A stretch of 64,000 nucleotides of DNA from Bacteroides caecimuris (GTDB taxonomy: Bacteria > Bacteroidota > Bacteroidia > Bacteroidales > Bacteroidaceae): assembly GCF_001688725.2 (NCBI RefSeq), contig NZ_CP015401.2, positions 3,038,001 through 3,102,000 on the forward strand, in the 5' to 3' direction. Below are positions 1 to 9,319 of this stretch, piece by piece. The stretch's first letter is position 1; every line of letters starts with the position of its first letter. A model generated the notes under the pieces. It was given only the letters and a program-made list of their open reading frames with translations. It searched no databases and had not been told where the DNA came from. The position numbers and the translations under genes were made by a program.

Positions 1-942
1 TTTATCAAGACTTGATAGGCGGTGAAGCCCTCGCATCTTATCAGTCGCTCTACCTCACAGTAGTAATTCCCGAGGCTGCACCTAAATGCATTTCGGGGAG
101 TACGAGCTATCTCCAAGTTTGATTAGCCTTTCACCCCCACCCTCAGTTCATCCGGAAGCTTTTCAACGCTTATCGGTTCGGTCCTCCAGTTAGTGTTACC
201 TAACCTTCAACCTGACCAAGGGTAGATCACTTGGTTTCGCGTCTACTCCTTCCGACTGGGCGCCCTGTTCAGACTCGCTTTCGCTTCGGCTGCGCATCTC
301 AAGATGCTTAACCTTGCCGGAAAAAGTAACTCGTAGGTTCATTATGCAAAAGGCACGCCGTCACTTCTTACGAAGCTCCGACCGCTTGTAGGCGCACGGT
401 TTCAGGGACTATTTCACTCTTCTGTTCGAAGTGCTTTTCACCTTTCCTTCACAGTACTGGTTCGCTATCGGTCTCTCGGGAGTATTTAGCCTTACCGGAT
501 GGTCCCGGCAGATTCACGCAAGATTCCTCGTGTCCCGCGCTACTCAGGATACCACTACGCTTCGTTTAGCTTCGAATACAGGACTATCACCGTCTATGGT
601 CCAATTTTCCAAAGGGTTCTTCTCACTAAACTTCTTGCGACATCGTGGTCCTACAACCCCAATATTGCCGTAACAACATTGGTTTGGGCTAATCCCCGTT
701 CGCTCGCCACTACTAGGGGAATCATTATTATTTTCTTTTCCTGCAGGTACTAAGATGTTTCAGTTCCCTGCGTTAGCCTCCATCTAGGATGGATGATGTT
801 CCTTCAGAACACCGGGTTGTCCCATTCGGAAATCTCCGGATCAAAGGTTATTTGCACCTCCCCGGAGCTTATCGCAGCTTATCACGTCCTTCATCGCCTC
901 CGAGAGCCAAGGCATCCGCCATGCGCCCTTGCTTACTTTCTT
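1..942 (-). rRNA. 23S ribosomal RNA, 5' part (partial)
   Basis: On the minus strand the sequence near 860-940 reads as the well-known 5' region of 23S rRNA (GGCGGATGCCTTGGCTCTC followed by GAGGCGATGAAGGACGTG). The gene runs off the left edge, so only about a third of the usual ~2.9 kb is present. It is the third RNA of the operon, following 16S, tRNA-Ile and tRNA-Ala. The exact 5' end is estimated to within a few bases. Apparent open frames here on either strand are not genes. Confidence 0.95.
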
Positions 943-1101
943 TCAAACGTTCTGTCCGTGTATTGGTATTGGTGTGGAATCGCTTCCGGCCGCCAATATT
1001 GCATACCCGGACACGTACGGTTTGATATATACTTTTAGCTCTTACTTTTTATTTTACTTCTTGTACATCATGTCAAAGATCGTTTCTCTTTTCAGAGACT
1101 G

Positions 1102-1175
1102 TGGAGAATAACGGATTCGAACCGTTGACCCTCTGCGTGCAAGGCAGATGCTCTAGCCAGCTGAGCTAATCCCCC
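1102..1175 (-). tRNA. tRNA-Ala (anticodon TGC)
   Basis: The reverse complement folds as a full cloverleaf: acceptor GGGGGAT pairs with ATTCTCC, the D-arm begins AGCTCAGCTGG, the anticodon loop is CTTGCAC (TGC) and the T-arm contains GGTTCGAATCC. The discriminator base is A and CCA is not encoded. It lies in the 16S-23S spacer and is processed from the rRNA precursor. Confidence 0.97.
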
Positions 1176-1190
1176 AAAAGAGTTTCGGAG

Positions 1191-1264
1191 TAGTCCCAGG
1201 CAGAGTTGAACTGCCGACCTCTACATTATCAGTGTAGCGCTCTAACCAACTGAGCTATAGGACT
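1191..1264 (-). tRNA. tRNA-Ile (anticodon GAT)
   Basis: The reverse complement gives acceptor AGTCCTA pairing with TGGGACT, a D-arm AGCTCAGTTGG, anticodon stem-loop ACACTGATAATGT (GAT) and T-arm with AGTTCAACTCT. It is 74 nt without an encoded CCA. It precedes tRNA-Ala by 15 nt in the rRNA spacer, the common Ile-Ala arrangement. Confidence 0.97.
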
Positions 1265-1425
1265 AGTTCAACCTTGTCTACCTGTGCGTTAGACTCGGCT
1301 TCTTGTTTCTCTTGTTTATCTCTATCTATACTTCTATAGATGGTTGATCTATATCTTATAAATAAACAAGTACCAGTAGTACAAAAACAGAACCTTGAAA
1401 AAGCCATCATTACGGCATCTCTCCA

Positions 1426-2953
<1,528 letters not shown>

Positions 2954-3156
2954 GTAAAAGTATCTTTAATCATCCGTTAGGATGTCTTTTGCTCTGTTCA
3001 GGACGCCGTAAATTCATTGACTCTTTTCAAGTACCTGTGTCTCATAATGCATTGCTACATTAAGACAAGTATTGACGGTTCTATTTTTTACTTGTACTAC
3101 TTGTATTGTTTATCAATATTTCAAAGAACTTGTCGCTTTCGTTTCAAAAGCGGGTG

Positions 3157-3188
3157 CAAAGGTAAGCGCTTTATTTTTAACCGCCAAA
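3157..3188 (-). promoter_or_regulatory. rRNA operon promoter P1 (proximal)
   Basis: On the minus strand a -33 TTTG (3185-3188) and a -7 TACCTTTG (3157-3164) are separated by 20 bp, matching the Bacteroides primary sigma consensus (TTTG, 19-21 bp, TAnnTTTG). An A/T-rich tract (AAAAAAACTTCCGAAAAAG) lies directly upstream, like an UP element. Initiation would fall near 3150, about 195 nt before 16S. Confidence 0.8.
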
Positions 3189-3307
3189 CTTTTTCGGAAG
3201 TTTTTTTTCATTTTTTCTTTTTACTCATTTCTCAGGCTCTCTTTGCGAAAGGGAAAGAATGTATAAAAGAAAAGAAACAAAGGACGCTTTCTTTACGAAT
3301 CGGACTG

Positions 3308-3340
3308 CAAAGATAAGAACTTTATTTTATATCCTCCAAA
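3308..3340 (-). promoter_or_regulatory. rRNA operon promoter P2 (middle)
   Basis: Minus-strand -33 TTTG (3337-3340) and -7 TATCTTTG (3308-3315), 21 bp apart. The same A-tract block (AAAAAAACTTCGAAAAAG) sits just upstream. The unit is clearly homologous to P1 and P3, about 150 bp from P1. Confidence 0.78.
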
Positions 3341-3436
3341 ACTTTTTCGAAGTTTTTTTGTTCTTATGTTGAAGACCAAGACGCGCTTTTTCACTAAGTC
3401 AATCTTACAAGGCTTTCTTCTCTTGGAAAGCGGGTG

Positions 3437-3468
3437 CAAAAGTAGGCCCTTTTCACATATACTCCAAA
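3437..3468 (-). promoter_or_regulatory. rRNA operon promoter P3 (distal)
   Basis: Minus-strand -33 TTTG (3465-3468) and -7 TACTTTTG (3437-3444), 20 bp apart, with an upstream AAAAAAACTTCG tract. The start-site region shares AAAGCGGGTGCAAA (plus strand) with P1, so the same initiation sequence recurs. Three tandem promoters fit strong, growth-rate-controlled rRNA transcription; that control is inferred. Confidence 0.75.
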
Positions 3469-3736
3469 TATATCAGGATCTTTTTTCGAAGTTTTTTTGA
3501 AGGATTTTGCTAAAGTGCTGAAAGAGAATGATGTTGTAGAACATGTTTTCTTTATCATAAAAGGATTGAATAGGAAGCGGTAAAGGAAATGCACATTATT
3601 ATATTGCATGCGGGTACACGCGTGCGCATGCGAAGAATCGCACACATGAAAAGAATAGAGCGAAAGGGATAAACAAGAGAAAAAAGGTAGATAAGACAAC
3701 GGATTGTTGATTGAAGAGATCCGTTAGTTCCGGTGG

Positions 3737-3864
3737 TCCCACATATTGTGGGAAAGTATTCCCGCATATTATGGGAATTTGTTCCCAATTAATAGGGAAT
3801 ATTTTCCCAAGCAGTAGGGAAACTTTTCCCAAGCGCCCGGGAATATTTCCCACAATATGTGGGA
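3737..3864. repeat. Array of six palindromes with ~22 bp period
   Basis: Six short palindromes of form TTCCC-N8/9-GGGAA follow each other at 3737-3753, 3759-3777, 3782-3799, 3804-3821, 3826-3843 and 3848-3864. Centres are 21.5-23 bp apart, about two helical turns. The first (TCCCACATATTGTGGGA) and last (TCCCACAATATGTGGGA) are longer and are reverse complements of each other, so the array as a whole is also an inverted repeat. It lies ~270 bp upstream of rRNA promoter P3. No coding potential is evident. It could bind a dimeric protein on one DNA face or fold as RNA; the function is unknown. Confidence 0.85.
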
Positions 3865-4073
3865 CTAATACACGGTATATGGAAACAAGCAAAAGGAAGA
3901 GGGCGGATACGATATAACTATACTTGGCAAAAGCCGGCAATTGAGGCATATATCAGGCATTCAAGCGATAAAAAAAACGCGAAATGCCCCAAAAACAGAG
4001 GAGTGCTTGCAGAGGTGCAAAAACGACATATATCATTATCAATCAATGGATTGAATCAAAAAAGGGAAATTCA

Positions 4074-4105
4074 CATAGTGAGGGCAAACGCCTGCCCTCA
4101 CTATG
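4074..4105. repeat. Perfect 13 bp inverted repeat (hairpin)
   Basis: CATAGTGAGGGCA and TGCCCTCACTATG flank a 6 nt loop (AACGCC). The stem has no mismatch, but there is no following T-run on either strand, so an intrinsic terminator is doubtful. It lies between the rRNA upstream region and the AAA ATPase gene. Confidence 0.7.
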
Positions 4106-4575
4106 CTATCATACTTGCCCTAATAGCGGAAAGCACGATAAATAAAGGGATTGGGAGGAAATATGAGAGCATGAGGGCAAAAAAGGGAAATAATTCCTGT
4201 GGGAGGATTAAGAAAAATGAATTTAGGGGAGAATTAAGAAAGAGGAATTTTATCTTTTCTTATGAAAGTAAGTAAAAAGAGATAATTATTAACTTGGAAA
4301 ATAAAGAGATTATATCAATACGGTATGGATATATAGTAAATCAGCACAATTAGTTGCAGCTTCATCCTGATACCTCCCTCCCATCCTATCATCATCATTG
4401 CAGAGTGATCCTCCAACAGACTTGCTTATAAAAATTCGACAGAAATGGGTTCTTCGTCAAATTTGGAGGTAAATTCTTTATCCCTAAGTTCAAGTTATAA
4501 ATATAGAAAACTATCATACTAATCTTTTTCAAGAAAATGATAAATCGGATAAGTCCATATCATAGATTTATTTAG
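4106..4575. other. Non-coding stretch upstream of the AAA ATPase gene
   Basis: I see no convincing gene. A 138-codon open frame spanning 3859-4275 crosses the palindrome array and the hairpin and resembles no known protein. At 4576-4583 a TATCTTTG (-7 type) precedes the next gene by 27 bp, without a clear TTTG at -33. Confidence 0.5.
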
Positions 4576-4610
4576 TATCTTTGTCACTCTATCTTATATA
4601 AAAGAAAAAA

Positions 4611-5717
4611 ATGAGTAAAGAATACACACTCGCAGATTTCACGGATATTTTTGATTACTCCACAGGCTGGTTCAGCGACAGTAGCATTAGTAGTCTATTC
4701 TATCAGATATTCAAACGATTCCCTTCCATGAAAATGGTGAAATATAAAGTAAACCAGGATTTCCTGAAAGAAATCAAAGAACTTTATCAGCAAGACGATG
4801 CGTTCGATATATTCGAGCATATATATTGCAATCATTTTGAGAATGAAAAAGAGGAAGAGGAGGAGGAAGAAGAGAATACATCTACAAAAGAGTTATACGA
4901 TTGCATCGTTATCTGCAAAAGGAATTTAATGATTGGCTATTTTGATGATTGCATAAAGATTGTCTATTCCAATATCGCCCAAGAAGAAATCGATCATATC
5001 AATCAGATTTGCGAAAACCACAAAAAGGAAAATGAGAAACTGAACAATCTATTTATAGTAACATACATTCATAACTATTTCACCCTGAAACAATCGCAAA
5101 TCAATAAGCCCGCCATTCAGATTGACCGCCACTATAACAATGATTTTGTTCCCGTAGCCGCCGAAATCGAAAAATTCTTATTAGAGGAGAATAAAAGCGG
5201 ATTAATCATTCTGCATGGAAAACAAGGTACGGGGAAAACAACTTATATCCGCCATCTCATCAATCTCGGGAAAAAGAGAATGATTTATATGAGCGGCGAC
5301 CTGGTAGATAAACTTTCAGATCCTAGCTTTATCACTTTTATCCGCCAACAAAAGAATTCGATCTTTATCGTAGAAGATTGCGAAGAACTATTATCAAGCC
5401 GCAACGGAAGCAACCGCATGAATGTCGGACTAGTCAACATATTGAATATCAGCGACGGACTATTAAGTGATGAATTATGTATCAAATTTATCTGCACATT
5501 CAACGCTCCACTAAAAGATATCGACGAAGCCTTGCTTAGAAAAGGACGTCTGGCTGCCCGGTACGAGTTTAAAGACCTGGCAACAGACAAAGTAAACCAA
5601 CTGATAAAGGAAGAAGGGCTGGATATCCCCCAACAGACACACCCCATGACGTTGGCCGAAATCTATAATTACGAAGGTATGGATTTCTCCTTAGGAAGAA
5701 AACGGGTAGGATTCTGA
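4611..5717 (+). CDS. AAA-family ATPase
   Basis: A 368-residue cytoplasmic protein with a C-terminal AAA ATPase domain. Walker A GKQGTGKTT is at 203-211, Walker B IFIVEDCE at 251-258, a sensor-1-like Asn in TFNAP near 298, and an arginine-finger-like RKGR at 310-313. The N-terminal ~180 residues are unrecognised and include an acidic run of glutamates at 79-88. It lacks a visible protease or nuclease domain, so the substrate is unknown. A -7 element TATCTTTG at 4576-4583 and the leader suit the ATG at 4611. The neighbours downstream are unrecognised genes. It could be part of an accessory or defence module, but nothing here proves it. Confidence 0.75.
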   Translation: MSKEYTLADFTDIFDYSTGWFSDSSISSLFYQIFKRFPSMKMVKYKVNQDFLKEIKELYQQDDAFDIFEHIYCNHFENEKEEEEEEEENTSTKELYDCIVICKRNLMIGYFDDCIKIVYSNIAQEEIDHINQICENHKKENEKLNNLFIVTYIHNYFTLKQSQINKPAIQIDRHYNNDFVPVAAEIEKFLLEENKSGLIILHGKQGTGKTTYIRHLINLGKKRMIYMSGDLVDKLSDPSFITFIRQQKNSIFIVEDCEELLSSRNGSNRMNVGLVNILNISDGLLSDELCIKFICTFNAPLKDIDEALLRKGRLAARYEFKDLATDKVNQLIKEEGLDIPQQTHPMTLAEIYNYEGMDFSLGRKRVGF

Positions 5718-5815
5718 GCGAATCCCCCCCGAAATGTAGGCTAAAGCAATGGAAAATATAACGAAGAATAAAATCATCGCAAATAACGGTTGAATTATTA
5801 TTTATTACTATAACT

Positions 5816-6880
5816 ATGAAAGTATATACTCATTTTTTCAAAATCAATGAAACGGAAGGATTTCGCTGGAGAACACTATTACACTTCGGAAATTCTTGGG
5901 ATTGCATAGGTAGTATTGTGATGAAAAATCCAGGATCTTCTACTTTTACCAAAGAAGTCCCCGTATCTAAACCAGAAGTCTTAGAAGGATTATCTCGTTA
6001 TAGATTCAAAGAACTAAATTGGTATGAATTCTCCATTGATCCTACCATGAGATATGTGGCTAGTCTTTTTGCTTATAAATATGGGCTTGACGATCCAGCC
6101 CAACTATCTGGCGTAATACAGATATTCAACCTCTTTTACATAAAGGATGCTGATTTGACAAAAGCCAAGCAAAAAGCGGAAAAATATGGTATTCCACCAC
6201 TATTCAATGATGCCCTACAAATGACTCAATATGATATTGATCATTTGATTGCTCCTGTGTATTTGGGGTTCGGAAGTTTGGCTTACAGCAAAGAATATGG
6301 AGAAAGAGCAAAACTTATTTTTGATGCAGCAATAAAACTTGAAGGGTGTAACTATCTTTCATGCAAATTCCATGAGAATTTCTATTATCACCCACAATGG
6401 CTAATTCCTTTTGGCAAGAACTATCATAATGGTTTGCTAACACTTTTGCGATTCAAGCAAGAAACTTTTTATCCTACAGATGCAGATAATGCCATATTGA
6501 ACATACCAAGAAATACTATAAGCCGCAGCAGAGTGAAAAGCATTGAATCTGCTGTACTTGAAAACTTTCCTACCCGTAGATACGATAATAATAGAAGACT
6601 GAAAAGTAATGAAAATGCCGCATACGGCATTACCATTGCTGAAGGTTATATTGAGGTGCGACAGGCTTTTGAAGGCAAATCAAAAACTGCCCAACCAAAA
6701 GCTTCCGACAGCGAAGTGAAAAAGACGCTGGAAGATAGAGGATATATTAGCGAAAAGAATTGGTTAGGACGAAAAAGGTTAATTGATTTTGGCAACACGG
6801 ATTCTGAGATTATCGAACACGTACGTACGGAAATCCAAGAATTATTCAAAGAACTTGAAATATATCACTGGAATTCTTGA
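5816..6880 (+). CDS. Hypothetical protein, 354 aa
   Basis: I do not recognise this protein. It is soluble, with no signal peptide or membrane segment. The N-terminal part contains GSIVMKNPGSS (32-42), which faintly resembles the MxNPS motif of DUF1643 proteins, but the rest does not help. The C-terminal ~80 residues are charged and probably helical. It starts 98 bp after the AAA ATPase gene, on the same strand, and ends before a strong terminator at 6899-6938, so the two genes may be co-transcribed. Confidence 0.6.
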   Translation: MKVYTHFFKINETEGFRWRTLLHFGNSWDCIGSIVMKNPGSSTFTKEVPVSKPEVLEGLSRYRFKELNWYEFSIDPTMRYVASLFAYKYGLDDPAQLSGVIQIFNLFYIKDADLTKAKQKAEKYGIPPLFNDALQMTQYDIDHLIAPVYLGFGSLAYSKEYGERAKLIFDAAIKLEGCNYLSCKFHENFYYHPQWLIPFGKNYHNGLLTLLRFKQETFYPTDADNAILNIPRNTISRSRVKSIESAVLENFPTRRYDNNRRLKSNENAAYGITIAEGYIEVRQAFEGKSKTAQPKASDSEVKKTLEDRGYISEKNWLGRKRLIDFGNTDSEIIEHVRTEIQELFKELEIYHWNS

Positions 6881-6898
6881 AAACACATCACTTCTTGC

Positions 6899-6938
6899 AG
6901 CCTGTGCCCATATTCGGCATAGGCTGTTGTTTTTTTTG
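6899..6938 (+). terminator. Intrinsic terminator after the 354-aa gene
   Basis: AGCCTGTGCC and GGCATAGGCT form a 10 bp stem (one G-T pair) with a 7 nt loop, followed by a T-rich tail ending in eight Ts. It lies 18 bp after the stop codon at 6880. Confidence 0.8.
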
Positions 6939-7081
6939 CACCATAAAATCAATAAACGAGGATTTATGGTAAGGAATTCATAACAGAGATGTATCCAGAT
7001 ATGAAGAATTGGAGTTGATACCTCATTAGGCAATCAAGTCATCATACATTATGCAGCATACGATTCAAAAACAAATATAAT

Positions 7082-7792
7082 ATGACAGTACAAGAGATAT
7101 TCGACACTCCTGCTATCAAGAAGGTTGAGAATGAAATGATTGGTCTGGAGGAAAACATTGAACGACACCGTGTTGACAAACCGAGTGGACTGGAGATGAT
7201 GCGTGTGCTAATTGGATTGCGTCGCAATCTCCTTGCCGATATGTTTGTGATGGATGAGAATTACAAGCGGTTGCTCTCAGACTTCAACGAAACCATGAAG
7301 CAGCAACTTATTCGAATGCGTCATGAAACTATCAAGGCTGCACATGGTGTAATGAATGCCGATGTGACAGGCGAGATTCAAGCCATAGGCAAGTGTTTCC
7401 TCGGTTATCGTTATTCCAAACTTCATCCCGTGCAAACTATGCGAGCAAAGAAAATATGGGCTATCCTTAATGGTTCAATTGATGATTACGTCCAGTTTTA
7501 TAGTGATGGAGTGCTGATGGGAGGCTATGTGTATGACAGCCGAAAAGAGCAGGAATCTGAGAACCAAATGCTCTATTTGCAGGAAGAGCCGGATAACTGG
7601 AATGAGGGTCTCGACATGGAAATAACTAAGGATATGTATCTCATCTATCCTGTTCACCATCTCGTTTCGCACACCGATTTCTCCATCTTCGACCTACTAT
7701 GGGTGCGGGATTTCAACATGGAGATACAAATGAAGTCGAACTACGCCACCTATCCCGAAGAGGAAGAAGGAGAAGATATCTCATTTATCTGA
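7082..7792 (+). CDS. Hypothetical protein, 236 aa
   Basis: Not recognised. The protein is soluble, acidic at its C-terminus (EEEEGED), with a helical N-terminal half and aromatic-rich segments near 150-215. No catalytic motif is evident. It follows a terminator and precedes a 42-codon frame and a broken MoxR/RavA gene, so it may belong to the same decaying cluster. The ATG at 7082 follows an A/T-rich leader without a Shine-Dalgarno. Confidence 0.55.
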   Translation: MTVQEIFDTPAIKKVENEMIGLEENIERHRVDKPSGLEMMRVLIGLRRNLLADMFVMDENYKRLLSDFNETMKQQLIRMRHETIKAAHGVMNADVTGEIQAIGKCFLGYRYSKLHPVQTMRAKKIWAILNGSIDDYVQFYSDGVLMGGYVYDSRKEQESENQMLYLQEEPDNWNEGLDMEITKDMYLIYPVHHLVSHTDFSIFDLLWVRDFNMEIQMKSNYATYPEEEEGEDISFI

Positions 7793-7858
7793 AAATAATC
7801 GTAACGGGTGCATTCCCAATTCACTCCGAACAAACTAGGATTTCATGTTAATCACAGG

Positions 7859-7987
7859 ATGAGTGAAATGAACTATATCAACGAGTTGGCAGATCAACTC
7901 ATTCCAGCGGAAATGGCTGGTGATGTCAGATGGAGATTATCTCCAAGAGAAGACGATACATGCAAAATGTACTACGCTTTTAAATAA
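7859..7987 (+). CDS. Short open frame, 42 aa, possible fragment
   Basis: Starts with an ATG at 7859 and encodes MSEMNYINELADQLIPAEMA followed by 22 further residues ending YYAFK. The composition is protein-like, and it sits directly before the RavA remnant at 7995. It may be the leftover of a gene whose other end is lost. No family is recognised. Confidence 0.35.
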   Translation: MSEMNYINELADQLIPAEMAGDVRWRLSPREDDTCKMYYAFK

Positions 7988-7994
7988 CTATCCA

Positions 7995-8297
7995 ATGAGA
8001 AAAGTCAAAGAAAAATCATTATTCACAGAACCACTCGCAATAAAAGAGTACATTGCAAAACTCATTGAATTGATAAGTGAAGGACTATTTGAAAAACAAC
8101 ATATCATGTCTGTTGCACTTTTGAGTGCAATAGCAGGGGAAAGCATCTTCCTGCCTGATCCTCCAAGAACTGCAAAAAGTATGGTCGCACGCAGATTGAA
8201 GTTGGTGTTCAAAGGGGCAAAGTCCTTTGAATACCTCATGTCTCGTTTCTCCACTCCGGATGAAATGGTCCATATCTATTTCAAAATTAAAGAATGA
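7995..8297 (+). pseudogene. RavA/MoxR-type ATPase remnant (N-terminal ~100 aa)
   Basis: Residues from about 20 onward closely follow the N-terminus of RavA-type MoxR ATPases: a GLFEKQHIM segment, LLSAIAGESIFL, then ARRLKLVFKGAKSFEYLMSR and FSTPDEM. A full protein has about 350-500 residues; here the frame stops right after the FSTPDE motif. The Walker A expected as GPPGTAKS reads DPPRTAKS, with two glycines lost, so even the remaining part should not bind nucleotide normally. MoxR ATPases act as chaperones with VWA-domain partners; no partner gene is seen. The P-loop damage and truncation indicate decay. Confidence 0.75.
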
Positions 8298-8378
8298 GGA
8301 TAAATGGGAAAGAAATATCCGAGAATGAGGACGTACGGATTATGAACGACGTAAGAAGATTGATAAATTATTTCACCA

Positions 8379-8594
8379 CTATCCCCCACTCCAGGAGACT
8401 GTTCGGATAATAGGGAGGGAACAACCACAAAGAAGTGACAACAAGGATGATATTGTTTTTAAATACATTCCAATGCTATTGTCCAATTCCTCCGAACTGA
8501 CAGAGGACGCAGCCTGTTTCTTGTTTCCTCCCGAACAAGAAACCAACAAGAGAGCACCCACAAGTGCTCCAAAAAATAAAATATTCTTCTTCAT
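8379..8594 (-). pseudogene. Truncated lipoprotein gene (signal peptide plus short tail)
   Basis: The product begins MKKNILFFGALVGALLLVSC, a clear lipoprotein signal with lipobox LVSC, followed by a Ser/Gly/Lys linker and about 45 residues of unlike character. Bacteroides lipoproteins are usually far longer, so the gene is probably truncated, though a genuinely small lipoprotein cannot be excluded. It lies downstream of, and on the same strand as, the two small-RNA units, but each of those ends in its own terminator. Confidence 0.5.
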
Positions 8595-8742
8595 AATGGT
8601 TCGTTTATTAAGTCTTTCGTACTATAACAATAAAAATCGTTTTTTGTTATAGACAAACAATGCATATTCGAGAAGTGTAGTGGAGATATTTAAAATGCAG
8701 CTAACGATGATTAAGGAATAAGCAACCAACGCGTATAAAAAC

Positions 8743-8812
8743 AAAAAATGGCTACTCATCACGAGCAACCAATCTTTTGTTAACCTTAAATCTAATACTT
8801 ATGAAAAAAACA
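8743..8812 (-). ncRNA. Candidate small RNA, copy 1
   Basis: A predicted ~70 nt transcript on the minus strand. It shares with copy 2 a conserved 5' part (GTATTAGATTTAAGG, then TTAACAAAAGATTGG) and ends in an 8 bp stem (GGTTGCTC with GAGTAGCC, 8750-8770) followed by six Ts. The stem differs from that of copy 2 at several paired positions, which keep pairing. The start is inferred from the promoter at 8818-8848. No open frame of note is included. Confidence 0.6.
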
Positions 8813-8817
8813 CAGTA

Positions 8818-8848
8818 CAAAGGTACCATATTTCAGATAAATAGCAAA
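8818..8848 (-). promoter_or_regulatory. Promoter of small-RNA copy 1
   Basis: Minus-strand -33 TTTG (8845-8848) and -7 TACCTTTG (8818-8825), 19 bp apart: a full match to the Bacteroides consensus. Confidence 0.7.
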
Positions 8849-8976
8849 TTTCAGTGCCTAAACAGACGATATTATAACAGGGTTTAATACTCCATGGAGC
8901 GTATTAACATTTCAGACTTCACGCGTTAACATTTAACATATTCATTCACATAAGTTGCTTCTTGGATAAGTAAGAA

Positions 8977-9045
8977 TAAAAAAAAGGCTATCTATCCCAG
9001 ACAGCCAATCTTTTGTTAACCTTAAATCTAATACTATGAAAAACA
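8977..9045 (-). ncRNA. Candidate small RNA, copy 2
   Basis: Paralogue of copy 1, about 235 bp upstream in the direction of transcription. It has the same conserved 5' segment (TTAGATTTAAGGTTAACAAA) and a terminal 8 bp stem (GGCTGTCT with AGATAGCC, 8986-9006) followed by a run of Ts. Its own promoter lies at 9051-9081. The plus strand could encode a 24-codon frame, but copy 1 breaks it by a one-base insertion, so the RNA reading on the minus strand is preferred. Confidence 0.62.
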
Positions 9046-9050
9046 CAGTA

Positions 9051-9081
9051 CAAAGATACGGACTTTTCGGTTATCTCCAAA
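9051..9081 (-). promoter_or_regulatory. Promoter of small-RNA copy 2
   Basis: Minus-strand -33 TTTG (9078-9081) and -7 TATCTTTG (9051-9058), 19 bp apart, the same spacing as for copy 1. Confidence 0.7.
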
Positions 9082-9319
9082 TTTTCAGCCCAATACAACG
9101 CATCTTATAACATGGTTTAATAGAATCTGAACCGCATTAACAAATAAGCAGCCGGACATTAACATTTAACAGTTTCCTTAAATAATCAAGGCAAAAAAAC
9201 GGAGGAAATGCAAATATTTTCCAATCGGGCACCCTGTTTTATTAAAGAGCGTTTATAAGGGTCAACAAATACCTCTGCCATCTGTTCTTAATAGAAAGTA
9301 ACCAACAAATTCTCAACAT

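Noticed and set aside
3737..3864. CRISPR array
   Set aside because: The repeats are palindromic ~18 bp units with 4-5 bp gaps; no spacers of 25-40 bp and no cas genes.
3859..4275. 138-codon open frame on the plus strand
   Set aside because: It crosses the palindrome array and the hairpin, has no resemblance to known proteins and lacks a promoter; probably chance.
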